Shown piece by piece: positions 56,090-64,000 of a stretch of 64,000 nt of DNA (positions within the stretch are counted from its first letter, which is position 1; the number at the start of each line of letters is the position of its first letter). A program made the translations under genes and the position numbers. The DNA is from Palaemon carinicauda. Lineage: Eukaryota; Arthropoda; Malacostraca; Decapoda; Palaemonidae. Below the pieces are notes generated by a model that was given only the letters and a program-made list of their open reading frames with translations, ran no database searches and was not told the DNA's origin. The stretch is taken from assembly GCF_036898095.1 (NCBI RefSeq), contig NC_090736.1, forward strand, positions 12,521,184 through 12,585,183, written 5' to 3'.

Positions 56090-56689
56090 GAGTTAAGTAT
56101 GTTCATATCATCAAGCTCATTTGTATACTGTGTTGTAATATATTTTATTTTGAGTAGCCAATGTTGTCTTGCTATCCTTATGTGTATGGTTAAACATGTG
56201 TAAAACTTATATTTTATTGGATAGATGTAGTGATAACTTGCTAAAATAAAAAAGGGGCACATTGTATCTTTAGAGATGTGCCTCTTTATTAGTTTCCTTC
56301 CCCGCTAGAAGGCGATCCAATGCAATAGAAGGGTAATTAAAAGAAAAATTATTAAAAGGACTTCATTTCTGATTGGAAAACAGAAATGATGTTTGGGAAA
56401 GGGAATTGATATTAGAATATTACTTTGTAGTTATTAGGCTAAAATCAAAGCTGTGGGATTCCCGGCCTTCCCTATGATGCTTAGTCATCCTGATAGATAC
56501 CGCCATGGTAGGAAGATTAACCATATTCATAGTTATGACCAGTACTTTGTTTAATCATTGTGGTCTTTCACTAAGAGTTCTGAATGCTCACTGCGCCTTA
56601 CAGAGTCTAGTTCCTCGTTGGAATTTCAATGTCTTAATTTACCTTATTCCTTTTGCAGTTTAAACATTGCCATTAATTTGTTTCTATTC
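56090..56689 (+). other. TRUB1 3' UTR and downstream sequence
   Basis: Contains the AATAAA at 56245, then AT-rich sequence leading into remnant I. No other gene seen. Confidence 0.4.
56245..56250 (+). promoter_or_regulatory. candidate TRUB1 poly(A) signal
   Basis: Canonical AATAAA about 156 nt after the proposed TRUB1 stop, in otherwise non-repetitive sequence. Confidence 0.45.
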
Positions 56690-58914
56690 ATATAAAATCT
56701 TTGAAATAGGGAATAAGGCTTCAGCGGAGCTGGAGCACCCGTTGAATTCGTTAACGAGGTAGTTAATGACAAGTGGTAAGTGCGAGTTAGAAGCCCTGCC
56801 TCTCCGCCTGTTAGAAGCATGTCACTTTTGTTTTCGGTCTCAATGAGTATGGACATACTGTTGCACCCTTACCAAACTTTTTCCATTTTACTTTATCTTA
56901 CATGAAGTGAATGCTGGCTGGTGCTTGTGATTGTGAATTAGAAGCAAGAAATTTGTGCATATCAGAGAAAGGTTGGATGTTGCAACCAGTTTATGGCTAA
57001 ATTTGCTGTAGATCCCTACTCTGTGGTTCTAATAGGCCCTATGACTGTTTGCAATTATCCCTGTGTTCCAAGTGCAGTGGCAAATGTATGCCTTGAAGGG
57101 AAGAAAGATAGCTAAGCCTTCTCCTGGGTCTCTCTTGGCAATGCCTAGGAAGACACCTAAGTCTTTCTCCTCTTATGATTTCTCATTGCGTGTATCTGCT
57201 AACGTTACTCCTGTGCTTGGTCTCTGGGGAGTATGCGTCAGGAGCAAGGAACTCCTGGAGCTACATCAGCAGGCTTTTCAGGTTCTGATTGTGTGTGGAG
57301 TTTCCGTGTATGTTACAACCCTTCGGAAGTTGGAGACTCTTCTCACGTTTCCATGCAGACCACTGACCATGAGCTTGACCTAAAAGAGTGTTGTGCCTCC
57401 CTAGGACTTTTAAGTAGACTCTATGAACTTGTTGAAGGAACTGGTAGCTAAGGCTACCTTTCCACTGATGTCCCCAGTGCCAGTGTCTCCTGTGGTGAAG
57501 GGCATAGTGGATATGTCAGTAACCGCAATGATATCCCCAGTGATACATTCTTCAAAGCCCCAAAAGACTGTTTAAGGTTCAATCTGTGACACTTGAGGGT
57601 GTCACACCTAAAGTAGGGCGTAAATTGGCTCCAGGGTCAAAAGTGTGTTGCCCCAATACCAATTATCCTGTACATCACTCATGACTCCATCACCCCTGTG
57701 TTTTCTACCTCTTCAACTGTGTCCGTCACTTATGCCCTTGTGCCTGTGGGTCCGGATCCCATAATTTATGATCCATCTAGAGGTGCTTGTGGCCTTACCT
57801 GTGTCATGTCATAAGCTCCTGTAAATATGCCTACTCCCTCCCCTGTGAGTGTTCCCCAGTGTTGTGGTTTCTGTTGAAGCAACCCATGTGGTTTCTCCCC
57901 TCAAAGGGAGGATCGTCATTGTTGGTTTCTCAGACCTCGACTCCTTGGCTTGCAGAGCCTGAGGTAAGGGTTAGTAAAAGAAACGAACGTGCACATTCTT
58001 CTTCCTCCGGTGACTCCTTTTCCCTGTCCTCCACTTCGACTTCTGACTCTATTTCTGACGCTTCTTCTAAGAAGAGGAAGAGGTCAAAGAGGTCCAGGAA
58101 GGGCAGTTATAGTCGTAAGGAAAGGGTTCCTTAAGACACCACCTCTCTCATGTGATGGATAAACAACACAAAAGTGGTTTCCGGCTCTGTGTTTCTCCCC
58201 CTTTCCCGGCTGGTGTACAGTTCTTGGGCCGTGACTTGGGTTTCTAAGGTTACTTTAGTAGTTAGGTGAGACAGGAATATCAAGCCCTGTACACTGTCTG
58301 TTCCTTGGTAGATGGATGAGCATTGGCACCCTTCTCCACCCTTCCTACCTGAATGATGGACTCCTATTCTTCCCTCATGTAATGAGGACACCACTTGAGG
58401 CTGTCCTAGAAGATCAAGAGTTTGTGATGGAAGAAAATTTTCTTTGTAACTCATACCACAGGGCCATGGCTGTACCCGGATCCCAATCAGGAGAGGGAAA
58501 ATTACAAGCTACTCCTAACATCTTTGCTATACTCATTGCCATGGATTCTTCTCTTGCTGTTCTTGGATATATGGGCCTACTTCAGCTCCTGATTACATTG
58601 TTGGTTTTGTCCTTGGGCCAGAGCAATAGTATTCGTGGGGGATGAAATGTCAGAGCAACTTGGTGCACGCTCTACCCTGATTGGGTATGAGAGTACTGTG
58701 TATTCGTCTGCCTCTAAGACACCGGACCTTGGAGCGGGGCCATGCCAGCAGAGGCCTACATTCCCGTGTCAGTATGACCTTCTACGAAGGAGTGCAAAGG
58801 TCTGTTGAGGTGACCTTGACTCCTCTTTTGTGGAGAACCTGTTTTTGATCGGCTCTTCAGTATCCGTCAAGGGTCGAGGCCATCCTTGGAGCTGCCTTGG
58901 TTATCATCATCATA

Positions 58915-59215
58915 TCTTATTGCTATTGTAGTATCCAATGGATAGTTCTGTCATTTGCTTCCTGTAGATCTACACCAGAACATGCAGGTTGCAGCAGAGG
59001 ATGTGATCCATGGTCTTGGTCTAGGACAATTCACAACAGGGGCAATCAGCATTGGTGACATATCCCCACATTTTTAGTCTATCTCTTGTTTTCCCAACCT
59101 TGGATCTTGCTCTATTTAAGTATTTGAGTAGGTGATCCTTGGCTTCAGGTAGCAGTAATGACAAGATTAATTAAGACTCTGCTTTCATCATGATCTGGAG
59201 ATTGGGATAATTAAG
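58915..59215 (-). pseudogene. LINE ORF2 C-terminal relic
   Basis: The minus strand reads LKYLNRARSKVGKTRDRLKM, then WGYVTNADCPCCE and QTMDHILCCNLH-type text with one stop. This is the zinc-binding C-terminal pattern (LNR-R-G-GR ... C-x-C ... QTMxH) of arthropod LINEs. Ends not defined. Confidence 0.55.
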
Positions 59216-59642
59216 AGAAAATAAAATTTACCCAAGCCAAGATTGAAGCACTTTAGCATGCTGGTAACAGCTAAATTTAGATCAGTAATGCATCTGTTGT
59301 ATCATACAAAACTATCACGGTGCGAGCTGAATCTTCTCAGCCACCTTTCCTCACCTGAGAAGGTCATGCCTCAAGCGTACTTCATTGGCAGAGATCTCTT
59401 GAAGTATTACTTGGAGAATTTGTGGTTAAGCTCCAAGGATCCTTGTCCCTCCTTTTACGGGAGTCCCACCCGACTTCGCCTCCTGACATGCAACTGTGCT
59501 CAGATATGTCGAAATAGGGGAGGGGTGCGTGCCTAAATGACAGCATTGTCTTAGCAGTGTGGTCAGAAGAACCATCTACTCTTTTGTTTTGTTATTAGCA
59601 GCCTTATAACACATTTATAGTTCATTTATAGCTATTATTATT

Positions 59643-59644
<2 letters not shown>

Positions 59645-59712
<68 letters not shown>
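59645..59712. repeat. (TC)n microsatellite
   Basis: About 34 uninterrupted TC units. Confidence 0.95.
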
Positions 59713-59715
<3 letters not shown>

Positions 59716-60481
59716 AATATATATTCATAGTAGACTGGGCTTAAAATACGACATTCAGTTTTGTCAGCAGATCTTTAGTTTTAGCCGACATCATTATGTA
59801 GAGTGTATGTGCTGAAGAAAATCTAAAATAATTCTGTTTCTTATTTTAACTGCTTCATTTAATCTTATTTGTACCTTTATATCATCAATTGAAGGTATAT
59901 TTTAGCAACCGCTATTACAGAGTTTATTTTGGTTTTGCTGTCAGCTATTTTCAAGGTAACAGTGGGATCGACAATGAATTCATATCATTTCCTAATTCTT
60001 ATAGTGTTACTTGCCAATTTTTAACTTGATAAGTTTCTCATTATGACCTGTGTTCTTTGCCGATTTTTAATACGGTAATGTACAGTATTATTTGTTTATT
60101 TATAACCTAGTTTTCATGTTTTGATCGACGCATTTTAACATTACACTGTATTTGGCATTTTATAAATCTAAATTTAAAGTTTTGACTCGTTTTCCTTCTC
60201 AAATTTTAAAACTGTATAGTATTATTGGCCAATTTCTATATCAAAATTCCATTTTGGTAGGAGCTTTTTAACATTAGGCTGTATTTGGTTATTCTAACAC
60301 TTGAATTTCTCTTTTTGATTTGTGCTGCTTGGCATCACTTACTGTACACTGCTCGTGACTGTGCTCCCACTGCATTCCACATGCCATATCTTTGCGAGAT
60401 CATTAAATAAGTACTGTACCATAATGCTCAAACAAATCTACTGTAACTTTGAATGGTTGCTAAATGAGGAGTACCTGTAAT

Positions 60482-60712
60482 TTGTATTTTCCCTAGTTAT
60501 ACACACCTGAATCCGTAAGATTATGCTTCCTTCCTCAACACCCCCTCTCAGTCCTGAGCCGAAAGGTCATAAGTGAAGAGACTGACAGGTAAGGGACCAG
60601 GGCTCCTCACTCTTGCTCCCATCTGTCGCTTAACTGGTCATTAAACGTTTTAATGGCCGTCCAACTTCACCTAAGGGACTCGGGTTTGTATAGCTAGGAA
60701 AAATACAAATTA
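60482..60712 (+). repeat. DIRS right terminal unit with paired ends
   Basis: 231 nt bounded by near-perfect inverted ends (about 35 nt). This corresponds to the second ICR half plus right repeat seen in copies A, B and G. Confidence 0.75.
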
Positions 60713-61309
60713 GTTTTAAGAAACTGTGATTTTCTGATGGTTGTATTCAATGGTTTCACCTCATGCTATTTATAAAATTTTAATTGTTGAATATTTCTAA
60801 GACTAAAAGTGATGGACTAATGGTAAAATTTTTAAAGATCCCATTTGTTATTGCATTCTCAGTTACGACCCAGAGAGTAGTCATTTTAGAAAACAGGACT
60901 TTACCTAAGCTATCCATTTTGGCAGTACAGGATAATCTACTAGAGCCAATAGTAAATGATAATGGGAGGCCCTCAAGGGAGGATTTACAGTTTGCCTATT
61001 CAAATAGAGTTTTTATATGTGAGAAGGATGGTAGTTGAGTGGAAATTTTACATTTTTGTAATCCTTTAGTAGTAGTATTACCTTTCATAAGAATAAGTTT
61101 GCAGGTTTGTAAGGCTTTCAGAGTCCAATTTATTAATGACGTCACCCATAGTAGATGGTTTTCAGCATTGGAGGTATTATGTTTTATGTTCAAGTTCAAG
61201 AGCGCTTGATTCAAAGGTATCTCTTATACACACTGAGTCCATGCTTTGCACATTGATACAGTGGCTCTAGAGTAGGGGAGACTTTATTTGTATGGTATTT
61301 ATGTCCTGT
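60713..61309 (+). other. unassigned sequence
   Basis: The open frame at 60784-61038 is not recognised. No motif or terminal structure found. Confidence 0.3.
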
Positions 61310-61790
61310 TGGATTCTCTGTTCTAGCCTTTCACAGTAAAGTCCTAGCAGACCACACTGCACTTCCCCAAAAATAGGTTTTTCAAAACTCATATTTTCTT
61401 CCCCCATCTCTTAGGGACGAAGTAGTTGAAGTGTTGCTCACTGTATTTGATTTCATGCTGATAATCCACACTTCTAAGCCCCATTCTTTAAAATCTAGAG
61501 AAGTATCTTTCCCAACCTCACTAGACGAGAGGGAAGATGGTGAAATATATACCAACCAATTGATAGGCATATGCCAGGTATATTGTTCAGGACTGCTTTC
61601 CCTTTCGAGGGAAGGGATCCTTCCTTTGACCTCGTACCAATCTTCTTAGACAGGCCTGACCCTATTAGCCTGTTTTTCCCAGTAGTAGACAAGGAAAAGG
61701 GTCATCTCCTTCACTCCTGTGCAGGACAAGGTAGATTAACATTTCTAAGGGAGAAAATTATCCTACCAATTTGGTTCTAGGGGAACTTCA
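61310..61790 (+). mobile_element. DIRS subfamily I 3' noncoding relic
   Basis: CCCTTTCGAGGGAAGGGATC near 61600 and GGTTCTAGGGGAACTTCAAT near 61772 match the noncoding tail of copy A (near 1745 and 1925), in the same order. No coding sequence left. Confidence 0.55.
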
Positions 61791-62960
61791 ATGCTTTATT
61801 CCTGTCTCTCCTCCCCACTTTTAATGATATCGAGAGGTTAGGGTATATACAAGTCCTTGACATCTCTGATTACAGTATATAAAGTACTGAGTGAAAGTAT
61901 GCTTATGTTTAATGTTCCTCACATGGTTCCATCTATCAGGACAATAGGGGAGAGGGCTAGAGCAAAATATTTTCTATTGTTTAATAAGATGTCAGGAAGC
62001 TGGTGGCTTTGATGATTTTAGCATGATGACTTATCAAAGTTAGTGTTAAAGTAATGCGTTTTATTTATTAAATTCAATTTCTTTTAGGTATTATGGTAAA
62101 CGCATGAAAATTAAATTACATAGCTGATACTTGGGAGGAGCTGTATTCATTTTCTATGAATGCCATACTGAAAAGATAGTCTTGAATGTGCTCAGATCTC
62201 TCAGGATTTCCTTTTGTTGAAACGATGACTTCACTTGAATTGAGTACAGATCGCGGTGAGTACATAATTTCTATATAGATATGATATATAATTATCACAA
62301 AAGAGAGTAGATTGCATTTGTAGCTAAAAAAAAAAAGATAATTGATAAAGGCAGATTAAACGGTTGGGTTGAAATTATTCATAAAGTAAAATCTATATAT
62401 ATTATATACAGTTAAATTTTTCTTTTTTTGCTTCAGTTGAATTTGTCTTCAATTAATCTTGATGGAATACAACACATTGCATTACAAATGCCATGTTAAG
62501 CTGGTGATACAGTACAGTAGTTACAAAGGGTACATAATTTACAAGATGAAAGTCTAGCACTGCTAACCTAATTCACAAACTTCTTTAACAAGGTAGTATG
62601 TAGCCTCTCTTATACTGTACTTATACAGTTCTACTTTTATAAGTCAGTGAAATTTACATGATACAAAGAAGTAAGAATAAGAGAGAATTTGTTGATTATG
62701 CTTACTTTTACAATACACAGGAGCTCAATGAATAGTACAACTCAATTAACAAAGGTAAGAATTCTTTAGAGTTTATTTAGGGAATACTATTGATGAATAG
62801 GCACTGTTTATCAAAAACATGCTTTATATACAAACTCATTACTGCCTTTATTTGCTGTCATATAGTTCACTAGTTACATCATCTCATTAGAAAGTCGACA
62901 TAAATGGCTGGGTTAACCTGATAAATGCATCTCTGTTATCCTTCATTATGGTGTGCAGTA
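61791..62960 (+). other. AT-rich sequence, no gene seen
   Basis: No coding frame or terminal repeat that I can support. Confidence 0.4.
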
Positions 62961-63455
62961 CAGTGAGCCCTCGCTACTTCGTGGTTCGACCATCGCGGAT
63001 TCACCACTTTGCGGGTTTTTTTCATAACCCATATACATATACATATCGCGGATTTTCCGGAAATTTCGAAAATACCGCGATATCTGAAGACCCCAAATAC
63101 GATATTTCGTTACCTGTAATTCCATTAATACTGTAATTAGTAATATCTGCTCTTACTGATTGTTCATTGCATTACATATGACATATAATTCAGCACAGAA
63201 AGAAATAAAACACGAAAAGAGAATGTGATCATACGATAATTCAGAACTGTATACAGTACATAGTAAAATTAAATCGAACATGAAACGCAAATCAGATGCA
63301 GTCATACCATATTAGAATGGTGTAAGGCTGCTGATGGCTACTACTGTACTACAAATGTAATGGATGTGCTTCTTTTCTATGAATCTTTTGTATGTATACG
63401 TACGTAGTACTGCATCCAATAATATTCTTTGTTGCAAAAATAACATATCGATTAA

Positions 63456-63461
<6 letters not shown>

Positions 63462-63487
<26 letters not shown>
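63462..63487. repeat. (GA)n microsatellite
   Basis: 13 GA units inside the Tigger 5' leader. Confidence 0.9.
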
Positions 63488-63529
63488 CATCCTACAACAA
63501 AACAAGCGTAAAATAGCGTACGTAAAGCT

Positions 63530-63530
<1 letters not shown>

Positions 63531-63561
<31 letters not shown>

Positions 63562-63650
63562 GTTGTTGTTGTTATTAAAATTATTATTGTTATTATTATT
63601 ATTATCATTATTATTATTATCATTATTTATTATTATTATTATTATTATTA
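63531..63650. repeat. (ATT)n microsatellite, interrupted
   Basis: About 40 TTA/ATT units with GTT and ATC interruptions. Confidence 0.92.
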
Positions 63651-63952
63651 CTGTACAGTATACGTAGGGTATCTTGTTCTTTGAATTGGTAACCTACGTA
63701 GCATATAAGACGGGTTGTGATTGGTTCAAGAGCTGATAGATGACGAATCAGAACCCAAGTTTTGTTATCTAGCCTGTGATTGGTGTTTTGCCTGCATCTC
63801 CAACTTCCAGCATCTACGTATTCGCGGTCACTTTCTCTCCCGCCGTATCGCTGTATAGACGTTGTTAAGTTATTGTGAACTTTAATCTGTGCTGTGCGTG
63901 ACTGTTTTAAGTTGAACTTTTTGTTGAACTTTCTGTTAAACCCTACTGTACA

Positions 63953-64000
63953 ATGCCTCCCAAGCGTTCTGCTTCAACTAAGGCTGGTAGTGAACCTAAA
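63953..64000 (+). CDS. N-terminus of a Tigger-type transposase, cut by the window edge
   Basis: ATG at 63953 followed by MPPKRSASTKAGSEPK, open to the last base. The Met-Pro-Pro-Lys-Arg opening, basic composition and position about 1 kb inside a Tigger terminus are what starts of these transposases look like. No domain is visible in 16 residues. Confidence 0.55.
   Translation, partial: MPPKRSASTKAGSEPK

Larger units (their letters stand above)
44903..54338 (+). mobile_element. DIRS copy E, subfamily II, interrupted by a pogo/Tigger element
   Basis: Left end TTTTAAACACAAGACTTACC, gag-like ORF1, RT/RNase H/MT-like ORF, recombinase, ICR at 51441-51535 and right repeat. The right repeat is split: 51560-51709 and 54280-54338 rejoin across the pogo element. 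Both terminal repeats share a segment with CCAATCG...ATTGG. Multiple frameshifts and stops in ORF1 and RT; the MT-like part is open. In TRUB1 intron 5, same orientation as the gene. Confidence 0.92.
56690..60712 (+). mobile_element. DIRS remnant I, subfamily I, gag and right terminal unit
   Basis: 56940-58870 matches remnant H: GCCNQFMAKFAVDPYSV (cysteine module) and a Ser-rich stretch before KKRKRSKRSRKGSYSRK. 60482-60712 is a right terminal unit whose ends pair: TAATTTGTATTTTCCCTAG and CTAGGAAAAATACAAATTA. Its interior is homologous to the right repeat of copy A. The sequence between contains an unrelated LINE relic and a CT microsatellite, so the two parts may be separate insertions. Confidence 0.6.
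62961..64000 (+). mobile_element. left part of a Tigger/pogo-type transposon
   Basis: Starts after TA (62959-62960) with CAGTGAGCCCTCGCTACTTC, a Tigger-type terminus, followed by internal inverted repeats rich in TCGCGGATT. A leader with GA and ATT microsatellites leads to a transposase start at 63953. The right end is outside the window. Confidence 0.8.

Overview
The window reads as nuclear DNA of an arthropod, most likely a decapod crustacean. It has spliceosomal introns, many GA/CT and ATT microsatellites, and a very heavy load of DIRS-order (tyrosine-recombinase) retrotransposons, RTE-type LINEs and pogo/Tigger-type DNA transposons. DIRS elements are known to be common in Decapoda. The taxon is an inference; no taxon-specific sequence was checked.

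One host gene spans almost the whole window on the + strand: a TRUB1-type tRNA pseudouridine-55 synthase. I assembled six coding exons from protein similarity and splice-site phase: 2342-2450, 2969-3046, 21868-22005, 36175-36295, 37854-37999 and 55920-56089. They join in frame to a 253-residue protein. Only 762 of about 53,750 bases are coding; the introns are filled with mobile elements.

The DIRS copies fall into two subfamilies. Subfamily I has ends of the ATACAAACC type: remnant A (1-2286), the young copy B (3394-11292), fragment G (20104-20925), deleted copy F (32706-36135), gag remnants H (41147-42980) and I (about 56690-60712), and a 3' relic (61310-61790). Subfamily II has CTTAC-type ends: C (12230-18770), D (23878-30070) and E (44903-54338). 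The fuller copies share one layout: inverted terminal repeat, gag-like ORF1 with an N-terminal cysteine module, RT-RNase H-methyltransferase-like ORF, overlapping tyrosine-recombinase ORF, structured 3' noncoding region, an internal complementary region (ICR), and the right inverted repeat. The ICR is the two element ends copied in reverse complement and placed side by side, which is the DIRS-1 hallmark. All copies carry lesions; B is closest to intact.

Nesting is clear. D sits inside the endonuclease region of an RTE-type LINE (RTE-1, 23161-32705), itself in intron 3. A pogo/Tigger element (51712-54279, TA duplications) interrupts the right inverted repeat of E. A second RTE copy (38472-40506, minus strand) has a 12-bp target duplication. 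Smaller relics are a LINE RT fragment (22575-23125, minus), a LINE 3' fragment (58915-59215, minus), a DDE transposase relic (43540-44390), a probable hAT-like element (about 36770-37673), and the start of another Tigger element running off the right edge (62961-64000).

The observations most worth following are the five ICRs, a hairpin followed by AGGTAC about 100 nt before the ICR in four copies of both subfamilies, the cysteine module of the gag-like protein, lineage-specific tandem repeats in that protein, and a templated quasi-palindromic insertion that destroyed the recombinase of E.
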